Shown here one piece after another: positions 20,887-30,833 of a stretch of DNA of 64,000 bases. The stretch lies in the NCBI RefSeq assembly GCF_009937955.1, contig NZ_AP018439.1:372001-436000 (forward strand), written 5' to 3'. A model generated the notes under the pieces. The model had not been told where the DNA came from. It saw only the letters and a list, made by a program, of their open reading frames with translations, and ran no database searches. The translations under genes were made by a program, and so were the position numbers. The DNA is from Undibacterium sp. KW1. GTDB taxonomy: Bacteria > Pseudomonadota > Gammaproteobacteria > Burkholderiales > Burkholderiaceae_D. The first letter of the stretch is position 1. Every line of letters begins with the position of its first letter.

Positions 20887-21678
20887 ATGTCCAGAATATC
20901 CCGCCTGAATTTAGCTGCATTGGCTGTACTGAGCTCCCTCACATGCATGAGTGCTCAGTTCGCCTATGCTGCCGATGAAGAGGTCGATGCGATAACGCCT
21001 TATCGTCCTTCGGTATCCAATTCTGCGCAACTGCCTGTCGCCGGGCAACTGGAACTGGAAATGGGTATCAACACCATCAAGACCGGGCCAGCCCAGCGCC
21101 AGAGCCTGCCTTATCTTTTCAAGCTGGCTTTTTCCAAGGAATGGGGAGTCTTGCTTGGTGGTGAGGCGCATATCATCAACGACGATGGTGCAGGCCAGCA
21201 TGACCGCGGCTTTGGTGATACTTCGCTGACCATCAAGCGGGCGTTTGTCATCAGTGACGATACTGCTTTTGGCCTGGAGTTCGGCAATAAATTCCCCACG
21301 GCCAAAGATGCATTGGGATCTGGCAAGTCAGACTGGACTTTGAATGGCATCGCCAGCCAGGATCTGGGCAAAGTACACGCTGACCTGAACCTGAACATGA
21401 CGCACCTGGGCTTTGCTGAAGATGCGACTTCACACTGGCAAAGTGGCTTGTCAGCGTCTTTCTCGACCGAAATTAATGAAAAAATGGGCCTCACTGCAGA
21501 ATGGGCTGGCTGGCACCGCTCTGGCACCAAAAACCAGGGGCAGGCGCTGATCGCCCTGACCTATAGCCCCAACAAGCGGCTTACCTTTGATGCGGGCATG
21601 ACCAAGGGCCTGACCAGCAATTCCCAGGACCGCTCCTGGTTTGCCGGTGTCGTCGTGCCGGTAGCCAGGCTTTGGTAA
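20887..21678 (+). CDS. Outer-membrane beta-barrel-like protein
   Basis: 263 residues with a signal peptide (about 1-31, ending AQFAYAADE) and a body of alternating polar/aromatic strands ending in a hydrophobic-aromatic C-terminus (VVPVARLW), typical of outer membrane barrels. It resembles the transporter / phenol-degradation MetA-pathway group, but I cannot name it with certainty. An AGGA site precedes the ATG at 20887. It starts ten bases after the Lrp-type gene and may be cotranscribed. Confidence 0.7.
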   Translation: MSRISRLNLAALAVLSSLTCMSAQFAYAADEEVDAITPYRPSVSNSAQLPVAGQLELEMGINTIKTGPAQRQSLPYLFKLAFSKEWGVLLGGEAHIINDDGAGQHDRGFGDTSLTIKRAFVISDDTAFGLEFGNKFPTAKDALGSGKSDWTLNGIASQDLGKVHADLNLNMTHLGFAEDATSHWQSGLSASFSTEINEKMGLTAEWAGWHRSGTKNQGQALIALTYSPNKRLTFDAGMTKGLTSNSQDRSWFAGVVVPVARLW

Positions 21679-21789
21679 AGCCGCTATAGCTGTCGCTGTA
21701 GAAGTAGATGTCGCTGTGATAGCGCAAAACCTGATTGTGACTTAGGTCGTATAATAGGAGCCTGCTTTGTTTCTTGCTCTGGGAAAACC

Positions 21790-22311
21790 ATGCTGGCACC
21801 TTCTTCACCACGTAAATTTGCCATATTTTCAGTCATCGCCGCAACGGCGCTGTTAGCCCTGGCTATCGCTTTTTTTATGACTTACAAGGCAAAAACACCT
21901 ATGCCGGAGGTGAGTTTCACCAATCTCAAAGGTGAAAAAATATCGACCCAAAGCCTGCGCGGCAAGGTCGTCATGGTGAACTTCTGGGCTACCTCTTGCG
22001 CGACTTGCGTTGCCGAGATGCCCAAGATGATAGAGACTTACAATAAATATAATAAGCAAGGCCTGGAGTTTGTCGCCGTTGCGATGAGCTATGATGCACC
22101 GAATTATGTCATCAACTATGCTGAAAGCCGCAAGCTGCCTTTCCATGTGTCCCTCGACCCACAAGGCAAGCTGGCGCAATCCTTCGGCGATGTGAAACTG
22201 ACGCCGACGACCTATGTCATCGACAAGCAGGGCAATATCCTCAAACGCTATGTTGGTGAGCCATCCTTCAGTGAGTTACACGCCTTGCTGGAACAGGCAC
22301 TGGCGGTCTGA
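21790..22311 (+). CDS. TlpA-family disulfide reductase, membrane-anchored
   Basis: 173 residues with one N-terminal membrane anchor (about 11-30) and a thioredoxin-like periplasmic domain. The active-site pair is in FWATSCATCVAEMP, so the CxxC reads C-A-T-C. Related to ResA/TlpA reductants that serve cytochrome c maturation. It stands alone. This is the second TlpA-like gene in the window, after 17162-17704. Confidence 0.87.
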   Translation: MLAPSSPRKFAIFSVIAATALLALAIAFFMTYKAKTPMPEVSFTNLKGEKISTQSLRGKVVMVNFWATSCATCVAEMPKMIETYNKYNKQGLEFVAVAMSYDAPNYVINYAESRKLPFHVSLDPQGKLAQSFGDVKLTPTTYVIDKQGNILKRYVGEPSFSELHALLEQALAV

Positions 22312-22335
22312 TTACCTGCTCGCCTGATATTTTGT

Positions 22336-22872
22336 TCAGCTTTGCAGGGTTTGCCATTCAGCCCTGGCATTAGCGAGTGCTGCCTTTAGAATTTCTGCAA
22401 TTTCAGGATGGCTGATCATGCCATCCTCATCCAGCCTGGCGCCGATGACCGGGACTTGTACCGACGCCGTTTCCAGTATCCTGGCTGACATCACACTCAA
22501 TACTTCACGCAAGGCCGCATCTGCATGCCTGGCCCTGGGCGAGGCATTCAAGACCACCACAGGTTTATAGACAAATACATCGCTGCTGACGGTCCAGTCC
22601 AGGGCATTCTTGATGACGCCTGTCATGCCATGCGCATACTCCGGGCTGGCAATCAGTATGATATCGGCTGCGGCTATCTGTTCTTTCAAGCTCAGTACGC
22701 TGGCGGGTGGTGATAAATCCAGATCGGGGTTGAACAGAGGCAATGTTGCCATGCCTTCATAGACCTGGATGCTGATATCCGGCGGTGCCAGGCGGCTCAG
22801 GGCACGTATCAGCATGGCATTGAGCGAGGCAGCGCGCAGGCTGCCACAAATGGCCAGTATTCTCATTGGCAT
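22336..22872 (-). CDS. NADPH-dependent FMN reductase family protein
   Basis: 178 residues, flavodoxin-like fold: phosphate-binding loop GSLRAASLNAMLIRAL, then SPEYAHGMTGVIKNALDWT, which is characteristic of the ChrR/SsuE-type NAD(P)H:flavin reductases. The start is the ATG at 22872 or the one two codons later; a TTG further upstream is less likely. It is probably a cytoplasmic quinone or flavin reductase; the physiological substrate is not evident. Confidence 0.85.
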   Translation of the reverse strand: MPMRILAICGSLRAASLNAMLIRALSRLAPPDISIQVYEGMATLPLFNPDLDLSPPASVLSLKEQIAAADIILIASPEYAHGMTGVIKNALDWTVSSDVFVYKPVVVLNASPRARHADAALREVLSVMSARILETASVQVPVIGARLDEDGMISHPEIAEILKAALANARAEWQTLQS

Positions 22873-23054
22873 ATTATTTTGAAAATGGATGTAATTGCAG
22901 GCATTATGCGACAAACGGGTGATGCCTGTCGTGGCCGTTCGGTGAGCAAAAAAAGCAACTGATGTGTCAAATCATGACACAAGCGATATTATTTTATTGA
23001 CCAGTAGTAATAAGCAGTCTATTTTTCAAGAAAAATAAATAAAAAGGTAAATGG

Positions 23055-23786
23055 ATGTCTGCATCATTTAGTAATGACGAAATAGAGGACAAATTTTTCC
23101 TGTTGGGACAGAGAGAAATTCTGGGCATTTTGAATGATCTTTCGCACAGGCGCGAACCGGTCACTGTCTATTTTAACGAGGGTCGCGAATTCATCGTGAC
23201 CCTGATACTCTCAGCCAGGGATGATGGCCTGGTCTTTGATATCGGTGGCGATGCGCGCGCCAATAAACTGCTGGAAAAAGCCAGTTCCTGTGTTTTTCTG
23301 GCCAGGCCGGACGGCATACGCGTGCAGTTTACAGGGCTCAACCCCCAGCGTTTCAGTTGGGGCAACCAGGATGCCTTTTGGGTGCCAATACCGGCTCGTG
23401 TCGTGCGCATGCAGCGCCGCGAGTATTTTCGCAATGAATTGCCCATCGTCGATCCGCTCAAGGTCCGGCTATATGATGAAAAAGGCGAAACCCTGGCATA
23501 CTGGCCCATCTTTGATTTGTGCGTGGGCGGGCTGAGCGTACAAGTGTCGGGCCCGCCTGAAGTCAAGGTTCAGGACCACATCGCCAAATTGCATATCGTG
23601 CTGGGCATACGCAATGTCGTGCGCTGCGAAGGCATAGTGCGTCACGTCACCCAGATAGAAAAAAGCAGGCAGGGCAAGTACCGCATAGGGATCAGTTTCC
23701 AGGGCCTGCCGCATGAGATGGATGTCGCCATACAGCGTCATATCAACCAGCTTGAATACGAGAGGCGCAAGTTGTTGCCAAAATAA
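23055..23786 (+). CDS. ycgR: YcgR-like flagellar brake protein with PilZ domain
   Basis: 243 residues: N-terminal YcgR domain (about 10-110) and C-terminal PilZ domain (about 118-235). In E. coli, YcgR with bound c-di-GMP slows flagellar rotation. The first c-di-GMP motif RxxxR is R122-R126. The second, usually [D/N]xSxxG, reads D154-L-C-V-G-G159, with cysteine in place of serine. Binding may therefore be altered. A GGDEF-EAL protein that could supply or remove the ligand is encoded at 56.3 kb. Confidence 0.86.
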   Translation: MSASFSNDEIEDKFFLLGQREILGILNDLSHRREPVTVYFNEGREFIVTLILSARDDGLVFDIGGDARANKLLEKASSCVFLARPDGIRVQFTGLNPQRFSWGNQDAFWVPIPARVVRMQRREYFRNELPIVDPLKVRLYDEKGETLAYWPIFDLCVGGLSVQVSGPPEVKVQDHIAKLHIVLGIRNVVRCEGIVRHVTQIEKSRQGKYRIGISFQGLPHEMDVAIQRHINQLEYERRKLLPK

Positions 23787-23829
23787 ACACCGCAAGCCTG
23801 AGTACTGCACCTGTGACAATGCTGCTTGT

Positions 23830-26412
23830 TCAGGCTTTCGTCTTGCTATTTGCAAATACCCTGAGTGCAGCCATCAGGCTGATGCACAGCAGCGCTGCAA
23901 GCAGGCTGATGGCCAGGTCAGTCAAGGGTAATCTGGCAAAATAAAACAGCCTGGCTAACCCAGGCAAAAGCAGCGCCAGAGATAGCACCGCCATGGCACC
24001 AGTCACCACCCACCACAACACTGGGTTGGGCAGACGCAGACTATGCAAAATATTGGCGGACAAACTGCGGTTGATAAAGATCAGACCGATATTGCCTGTC
24101 ACCATGGCTGTGAATGCCATAGCCCTGGCCTGATTCACTTCCATTTGTTGTAGGGCGAGGTAATAAATCGTCAGTATGGTCAGCAATAATGCCGATCCTT
24201 GCAGCAAACCCTTGAACAAGGTTTTACGATTGAAAATTGTCGCCCCGGTGGCCCGCGGCGGCCTTTGCATGACATCGTTTTCTTCCACTTCGGCCTCAAA
24301 TACCAGTGAACAGGTAGGGTCGATAATGAGTTGCAAAAACAAGATATGCACAGGCATCAACATGACGGGCCAGCCCAGCATGACGGGGATAACTGACATG
24401 CCAATCACAGGGATGTGAACGGCAACGATAAAACAAATGGTTTTCCTGAGGTTGTCAAATATCCTGCGGCCTGATTTGACGGCTGCCACGATAGAAGAGA
24501 ACTCATCGTCCAGCAACACCAGGGCCGCAGATTCACGCGCCACATCCGTGCCCCGCTTGCCCATCGCTATTCCTATATTTGCAGCTTTCAGCGCCGGTGC
24601 ATCGTTCACACCATCACCGGTCATGGCAACGACTTCTCCAGCGGCTTTGAAGGCATTCACCAGGCGCAATTTTTGTTCAGGCGCGACCCGGCAAAATATG
24701 GCAACGTCTGCTATGCGCTGCTGCAATTGCGCCTCATCCATCTCATTGAGTTCTGCGCCGGTGATTACGCCACCTGTCACTGGCAAGCCACACTGTGCCG
24801 CGATATTTTTTGCAGTTGCCGGGTAATCACCGGTAATCATCACGACCCGTATCCCGGCCGTCTGGCATTCATGGATGGCTGCCGGTACACCAGCACGTAC
24901 CGGGTCTGCCATGGCAATCAGGCCAACCAGTTCAAAATCAAAATCATGCTGGATGTCGGGTAGTTCATCTTGCGTCGTGTTCTCGATGACGATAGGCGCA
25001 TGGACAGCTTTGAATTTTGCTTTGGCGACACCGAGTACACGCAGCCCTTTTTCAGCCATCAGGTTGACTTGTTTCAACAATGCCTCTGCATCGGCTGGCG
25101 GCAAGTGACAAAGATCGGCAACTGCCTCGGGCGCGCCCTTGGTGGCAATGACATACTGTTCCTTGTCTTCTGACGCCCAGACTCTGGACATGGCCAGCAA
25201 TTCCTTTGACAGGGGATACTCTTCAACCAGTCCCCAGCCTGCGTGCAAATGCTCAGTCCTGCTGAGCATGTTTATTCCTGCACCTTGAATGGCTACCTCC
25301 ATCGGATCAAAAGGCTCACGGTGACTGGCCAGAATGGCGTACTCCAGCACCTCATGAAACTCTTCCGGTAATTCAGCTCTAGGTTGCTGGCAGTCAATGA
25401 GCTTATTTCCTGCGAATAATTGGACGACTTCCATTTTATTTTGCGTCAGTGTGCCGGTTTTATCCGTACAGAGCACCGTCGTTGCACCTAGCGTTTCTAT
25501 GGCTGGTACTCTTCGCGTCAATACCTGTTGCCTGGCCATGCGCCATGCGCCTATACCCAGGAAGAGCGTTAATACGACAGGCAATTCTTCTGGTATCAGG
25601 GCCATCGCAAACGTAAGGCCTATCAACACCCCATCCAGCCAGAGCTGGCGGCTGTATCCATACCAGAGTGCCAATAGCACCGCCATGCCCAGGCTGGAGA
25701 GGGCGACATATTTGACGACCTTGCGGGTTTCCACTTGCACCCGCGTGGGTTCGATGTCGACTGATGACAAGGCTGCGCCTATCTTGCCTATGGCAGTCTG
25801 GCCACCCGTTGCCAGCACTTGCGCCAGTCCTTTACCTTGCACCACCAGACTGCCAGAAAAGACAAAAGGCGTATCTTCGCCACCAGCCTGCTCCATCGCC
25901 GCTGGTGAAACTTCCTGGGTCGTTTTGTTGACTGGAACAGATTCACCGGTCAGCAGGGATTCATCGACAGTCAAGTTCAGACAAGACAACAAGACCGCAT
26001 CTGCAGCTATCCTGTCGCCTTCTGCCAGTACCAGCACATCGCCAGGAACCACTTCGCGGCCTGCGATGCGTATTTGTTGGCCATCCCTGATGACCAGCGC
26101 TCTTGGACTGGATAAATCACGCAAGGCCTCAAGTGCACGCTCAGTCTTGTGTTCCTGATAAAAGGTGATAGCGATGATGACAAACACAAAAGCCAGCAAT
26201 ACCAGCGCTTCATGCAAGTCGCCGAGTAACAGGTAAATGCTGCCGCAGGCGATCAGCAGCAAAAGCATAGGTTCGCTTAATACCGTCCAGGCAATTGCCC
26301 AGATATTGCGTGGCCTGGCTGATGGCAACTCATTGGTGCCGACAGCCTGCAGCCGCTCTTTTGCGATGGCAGAACTCAGTCCTGTGGTTGCTGTGAGCTC
26401 AGGTGTCGCCAT
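23830..26412 (-). CDS. Cation-translocating P-type ATPase (P2 type)
   Basis: 860 residues, inner membrane. The phosphorylation motif CTDKTGTLT (D317), the actuator TGES (155-158), the M4 motif PEELP (274-278) and the hinge TGDGVNDAPAL are all present. The overall pattern is that of Ca2+/PacL-like P2 pumps. However, the M6 segment reads LQLIIDPTCSLVFE instead of the classical NLxTDxxPA, so the transported ion is uncertain. It reads convergently with the PilZ gene. Confidence 0.88.
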   Translation of the reverse strand: MATPELTATTGLSSAIAKERLQAVGTNELPSARPRNIWAIAWTVLSEPMLLLLIACGSIYLLLGDLHEALVLLAFVFVIIAITFYQEHKTERALEALRDLSSPRALVIRDGQQIRIAGREVVPGDVLVLAEGDRIAADAVLLSCLNLTVDESLLTGESVPVNKTTQEVSPAAMEQAGGEDTPFVFSGSLVVQGKGLAQVLATGGQTAIGKIGAALSSVDIEPTRVQVETRKVVKYVALSSLGMAVLLALWYGYSRQLWLDGVLIGLTFAMALIPEELPVVLTLFLGIGAWRMARQQVLTRRVPAIETLGATTVLCTDKTGTLTQNKMEVVQLFAGNKLIDCQQPRAELPEEFHEVLEYAILASHREPFDPMEVAIQGAGINMLSRTEHLHAGWGLVEEYPLSKELLAMSRVWASEDKEQYVIATKGAPEAVADLCHLPPADAEALLKQVNLMAEKGLRVLGVAKAKFKAVHAPIVIENTTQDELPDIQHDFDFELVGLIAMADPVRAGVPAAIHECQTAGIRVVMITGDYPATAKNIAAQCGLPVTGGVITGAELNEMDEAQLQQRIADVAIFCRVAPEQKLRLVNAFKAAGEVVAMTGDGVNDAPALKAANIGIAMGKRGTDVARESAALVLLDDEFSSIVAAVKSGRRIFDNLRKTICFIVAVHIPVIGMSVIPVMLGWPVMLMPVHILFLQLIIDPTCSLVFEAEVEENDVMQRPPRATGATIFNRKTLFKGLLQGSALLLTILTIYYLALQQMEVNQARAMAFTAMVTGNIGLIFINRSLSANILHSLRLPNPVLWWVVTGAMAVLSLALLLPGLARLFYFARLPLTDLAISLLAALLCISLMAALRVFANSKTKA

Positions 26413-26673
26413 GGATACGCCTGTCAGTGATAGTTAAGGGTTACAGCATTACAGAGATAAGCAGGCTGGTATATTGATCAATCTCAAGACTGTCGCAATG
26501 AATCAGAAAATAGTGTTTTCATCTCATTGCCAGTAACTTCAGCAATAGCTTGTTCAGTAAAAGCGCCTAAATCAAAATCATCATTCAGCAAAGTCAGGAT
26601 AAGCTACAAGTTGTGCTTGTAATACCGTTTCAGGAATTTTATAACACTGCCCATACCAGACCGGCTTTTAATC

Positions 26674-27528
26674 ATGTCTTTAGTGCTGCGAACTCTTTTT
26701 CAAAGCGAACTGCTGTCCATACGACATGGTGTGGCAAGACCTGCGCCTGATGATAGCAAGGAACTCGAGTGCGAGACCGCTGACCTGGTATTGCTGCCCA
26801 TCGCTGGCGTGCTGGCCAAGCATGATGGCCCGAAACAGCATGTCATTGCGAATGCCAACCATGCGATTTTTCTGGGAACAGGCCAGCCTTACCGTATCAC
26901 CCTCCCCGGTGATATAGGCGACGAGGCTCTGGTACTGGATTTTTCAAAGGAAGCACTCATGCAAATACTGGTCGATGCCGCAGGCGTGCAACAATTGTAT
27001 GCCCCGGTATTGCGGCCGCATAGCCTGTTGCCACCAGCCAGCGTGCTGAGCCGCGAGCTTTTGTGGCGGCATTTGCATGAGCCAGTCATCGATACTCTGG
27101 CAGTACAGGAAATCAGTGTTTCAGTACTGACTGCCTCGGTGCAAGCGGCCTGTTTTGAGCGCCAGCAACTGGACCGTGCCAGACATACCCAGACACAACG
27201 CCGCAGGCGACAGCAGGTTGAAGCTGTCAAGGAACTGATCTCGCTGTATCCTCAGCAGGAGTGGACGCTTGATGAACTGGCCCGCCAGGTGCATGCCTCA
27301 CCGTTTCACCTGTCCCGGGTATTCAGGGAAGAAGTCGGTTTGCCTGTTCACCGTTACCTGATACGTACCCGCCTGGCGGCCGCTCTCCGCGCCATGCGGG
27401 CAAGCTGTCATGACCTGACACAGATAGCCCATGCATGCGGTTTTGCCAGCCATAGCCATTTCACGTCCAGCTTCCGTTCGGTGTTCGGCATGACGCCCAG
27501 CGAATCCCGGCAACGCAGCATGATTTGA
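26674..27528 (+). CDS. AraC-family transcriptional regulator
   Basis: 284 residues with a C-terminal double helix-turn-helix domain (about 190-280; TLDELARQVHASPFHLSRVF and IAHACGFASHSHFTSSFR). The N-terminal domain is cupin-like but not clearly assigned. It is separated by 260 bp from the divergent P-type ATPase gene and sits 97 bp upstream of livM; the target is unknown. The 260-bp gap holds no gene I can see. Confidence 0.88.
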   Translation: MSLVLRTLFQSELLSIRHGVARPAPDDSKELECETADLVLLPIAGVLAKHDGPKQHVIANANHAIFLGTGQPYRITLPGDIGDEALVLDFSKEALMQILVDAAGVQQLYAPVLRPHSLLPPASVLSRELLWRHLHEPVIDTLAVQEISVSVLTASVQAACFERQQLDRARHTQTQRRRRQQVEAVKELISLYPQQEWTLDELARQVHASPFHLSRVFREEVGLPVHRYLIRTRLAAALRAMRASCHDLTQIAHACGFASHSHFTSSFRSVFGMTPSESRQRSMI

Positions 27529-27625
27529 GTAAGGCGTGAGGGGCAAGATTTGAGCAAGATATTGGTAGCGCCAGGTAAGGCGGGCATTTAAGCTATGCTG
27601 GATAGTTAACTTCCGGTAAGCGCAG

Positions 27626-28803
27626 ATGTCCCATTACTTTGATACCAGGACCAACCCCCGTCAGGCGTACCCGATACTGGCACTGCTTGTCATGCTGATG
27701 CTGGTTTTTCCTTTCGTTGCCATGCAATTTGGCAATGCCTGGGTGCGTATCGTGGATTTTGCCTTGCTGTATATCATGCTGGCGCTGGGCCTGAATATCG
27801 TCGTCGGTTTTGCCGGTTTGCTTGATCTTGGCTATGTCGCCTTCTATGCCATGGGTGCCTACATGACTGCCTTGCTGGCGTCACCGCACTTTGCCATCCT
27901 GCTGGAATCCGTGATCAATAATTTCCCCATACTCGGCCAGACACTGTTGTGGCTATACGGGCCGGAGATTGCTGCGCACGGCATACATTTGTCAGTATGG
28001 ATCATCGTTCCGCTGGGGGCAGCACTGGCTGCAGTGCTGGGTGCATTACTCGGTGCGCCTACCCTCAAATTGCGCGGCGATTACCTGGCGGTCGTGACCT
28101 TGGGCTTTGGTGAAATTGTCCGTATCTTCATCATCAACCTGAACTCGCCCATCAACATCACCAATGGCCCCAAGGGCATCAACATGGTGGATCATATCCG
28201 CATCTTTGGCGTGTCACTGGGTGGTGAACCTGGCTCACAGGCGACCGTCTATTTTGCCGGCTTTTCCATGCCATCTGTGAATGCCTATTACTTTCTCTTC
28301 CTGGGACTTTGTGCCAGCATTATTTTCGTCACCGTGCGCCTGCATGATTCTCGCCTGGGGCGCGCCTTTGTCGCCATCCGTGAAGATGAAACTGCAGCCG
28401 TTGCCATGGGCATCAATACCCGCAATATCAAATTACTGGCGTTTGCCATGGGTGCCTCCTTTGGTGGCGTGGCAGGCGCCATGTTTGCTGCCTTCCAGGG
28501 CTATGTGTCACCAGAATCGTTTTCTCTGGGGGAATCGGTATCCATCCTGTCCATGGTGATACTGGGAGGCATAGGCCATATACCCGGCGTGATCCTGGGG
28601 CAGTGCTGCTGGTGTTATTGCCCGAATTACTGCGTTATCTGGTGCCACCCCTGCAGCAACAGCTATTCGGCCACATGCTGATAGAGCCCGAAGTCTTGCG
28701 GCAATTATTGCTGGGCCTGACCATGGTCATCGTCATGCTCAAGCGCCCGGCAGGTCTGTGGCCTGCGCCCAGACATGAAGACAAGATGATTCCTGTTGCC
28801 TGA
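27626..28803 (+). pseudogene. livM: livM, branched-chain amino acid ABC permease, frameshifted
   Basis: Inner-membrane permease subunit of a branched-chain amino acid or related ABC importer. The first frame (27626 to about 28600) gives GLNIVVGFAGLLDLGYVAFYAMGAY and further typical LivM segments to GIGHIPGVILG. Then the sense continues one frame over (LLVLLPELLRYLVPPLQQ and on to GLWPAP) to the stop at 28803. A single G missing from the G-run at 28597-28600 explains it. No livH, livG, livF or binding-protein gene is near, so it is also an orphan. It is either a decaying gene or a sequencing error. Confidence 0.85.
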
Positions 28804-28846
28804 AAAAGTGCTGATAAAATGTGCTCCATAATTCTGGGAAGGGAAA

Positions 28847-30742
28847 ATGAAAATGACGATAGAAAAAATGCGCGTACAGGTTGAGCTGGCCTGCAATGAT
28901 GAGGCGGATTTTGAAGAGACCATGACATTGCTCGATAGTCATATCGCCTCTCATCCCGAGAATGCAGAATATCTGCGCATGCGTATTGCCATGTTTGATG
29001 CAGCCTACGACCATATTTCTGCCTGGAAGGACAGAAAAGTGCTGGCGCTCTTGCAGCCTGAAGACCTGGATAACCAACTGGCGATACTGGCGCGTCAGCA
29101 CAAGTCTGCATACTGGATTACCGATGAAGTCTTTGAAGAAAAGATGCAGGCGCTGTTTCCTGATGAAGGTGGCGACGAGGATGAAGATGACGACGGTAAA
29201 GAGTACGAGGACGAAGAAGTAAGCGAGGAGGGAGAAGTAAGCGAGCATGAAGACGATGAGGATACGGAAGATGAACCTGTCGATCCGGCCCTGCTTGCCG
29301 CCCGCGAGGCTTTGGAAAAAGAGGCAGCCAGTTACTCAGAGCAACTGGAGCAACAAGCCATGTATGGTTTTGTGCAACTGATGAAAGAGCATGCAACAGA
29401 TGCAGGCAAGGCTGACAAGATACTGACTGCCTGGTCTGACGCAAATATTTGGAATCCGTGGTTGCGTTACAGTATGATTTTGCAGGCTCTGGCAGCACAT
29501 CCTGACAAAGTTGAATTTAAAAAAGAGCGGGCCCGATTGCTGGTTGCTATTTGTGATGCGGTTGAAGAAGATAGTGCCAAGGCGCCTCCCGGCTTTTTCG
29601 AGCACATGATATTAGGCCGTATGCATGCTCATACAGTGTATGAGGCTATAAACGCTATCGATGAAATCGATAATCTCGAAGATGCCGATCTATTGACGCA
29701 AAAAGGCCATCTGCTGAAAGCGCTGGATAAATATCCTGCAGCAGCAGACGCCTACAGGCTCGCTGCCAAAGCCTATGAAGCTGCCCTGCAGAATAGTAAC
29801 GAAGAAGAGCAGGAAGTACTGAATCATAGACTGCAAGAGGTTTTGCAGGAGGCTGACACCTGCCAAGGTGGGCGTGCCAGTATTCACGCAAGGCATTTTG
29901 CAGAGCTGGAAAATACCATGGCGCAATTGGGTCAATTGCCCGCAAACTTCAGGAACGAGGAAGTCGGCTTTCGCGATAGAGCAGAAGTCATGGCCAATCT
30001 CAAATCGGCACTAGGTGAGTGGCAAGAACACAGTACCAACACACCTGAAAAACCGAACGAACAGGAGATGCAGGAAATAAAATCCGTGGCTGCCAAAGTC
30101 GCAAACTCTACCGTAGGTTTGGTCAGTTGGGCGCATATCGACATCGCACCTATGGAAAAAGCTGCGTTCAAGGACGAAATGCATCCATGGCTCGATGAGA
30201 TGCAACAAGCCATGGCGAAGACCGACATGCAGTTTTTGTCCTGGTTTCAAAATATGGCGAATGTACTTATCTTGAAACGTGAAGCCCCGGGCGCATGCTG
30301 GCTGGCACCCACACAGGAGTTTGCCTTGCTCATTGAGGCAGCAGGCAATGCGCGCCTGAAGCGCTGTGTAAGCTTGCTCAGCGATGGCAGTCTGCTGCTG
30401 ACATCGGATGCGCGTAGCAGCTCGTATTACCTTAGCGGCCCCCGCGTGCACAGCTTTGCCCTGTTCAAATCTACACCTGTAACAGATATGCTGGCCTTGC
30501 ATGAGGCCAGGTTACACGCCCATCTGGCTCGCCAGCCTGGTGTTGAAGTCAGGCTTATTACTGACCTGGCAGACATAGAAGAGTTTGAAAACCTGTTGCG
30601 CACCCATGCCCGCGAATTCCGTCTCGCCTATGGCATAACCGACCCCGAAATCCGTGGAATGAATGTGCAGTTCAATGATGTTTACGCACATGAATTAAAG
30701 CGGGAAGTGGCAGAAAGGCTCGCTGCATTGCAGGCAGGGTAA
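28847..30742 (+). CDS. Large acidic protein, unrecognised
   Basis: 631 residues, no signal peptide. Residues about 108-145 are a run of Asp/Glu (GDEDEDDDGKEYEDEE and on), followed by helical segments in the middle that look TPR-like (DKYPAAADAYRLAAKAYEAA). The C-terminal part (about 480-625) seems a separate alpha/beta domain. It may be cytoplasmic and involved in protein binding. I do not recognise a family. It begins 43 bases after livM, and its codon usage looks like that of its neighbours. Confidence 0.7.
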   Translation: MKMTIEKMRVQVELACNDEADFEETMTLLDSHIASHPENAEYLRMRIAMFDAAYDHISAWKDRKVLALLQPEDLDNQLAILARQHKSAYWITDEVFEEKMQALFPDEGGDEDEDDDGKEYEDEEVSEEGEVSEHEDDEDTEDEPVDPALLAAREALEKEAASYSEQLEQQAMYGFVQLMKEHATDAGKADKILTAWSDANIWNPWLRYSMILQALAAHPDKVEFKKERARLLVAICDAVEEDSAKAPPGFFEHMILGRMHAHTVYEAINAIDEIDNLEDADLLTQKGHLLKALDKYPAAADAYRLAAKAYEAALQNSNEEEQEVLNHRLQEVLQEADTCQGGRASIHARHFAELENTMAQLGQLPANFRNEEVGFRDRAEVMANLKSALGEWQEHSTNTPEKPNEQEMQEIKSVAAKVANSTVGLVSWAHIDIAPMEKAAFKDEMHPWLDEMQQAMAKTDMQFLSWFQNMANVLILKREAPGACWLAPTQEFALLIEAAGNARLKRCVSLLSDGSLLLTSDARSSSYYLSGPRVHSFALFKSTPVTDMLALHEARLHAHLARQPGVEVRLITDLADIEEFENLLRTHAREFRLAYGITDPEIRGMNVQFNDVYAHELKREVAERLAALQAG

Positions 30743-30768
30743 GCCAACAAGTTTATCCACATCACTTA

Positions 30769-30813
30769 TCTAGAAAAAAAGTTCTAGACAAAAGTTTCTA
30801 GAACATTTATTCT
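30769..30813 (+). promoter_or_regulatory. Predicted blaI operator-promoter with three phased TCTAGA sites
   Basis: TCTAGA occurs at 30769, 30783 and 30797, exactly 14 bp apart. The second and third form the inverted pair GTTCTAGA / TCTAGAAC with an 8-base centre. A promoter overlaps them: TAGACA (30785-30790), 17 bases, TATTCT (30808-30813). A repressor bound here would block RNA polymerase, as BlaI does at bla operators, although the core sequence differs from the classical TACA/TGTA half sites. Confidence 0.65.
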
Positions 30814-30833
30814 GCATCCATTGTTAAATCCGG

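Noticed and set aside
23794..23837. Inverted repeat AAGCCTGA / TCAGGCTT between ycgR and the ATPase gene
   Set aside because: The loop is 28 bases and there is no T-tract, so I do not call a terminator.
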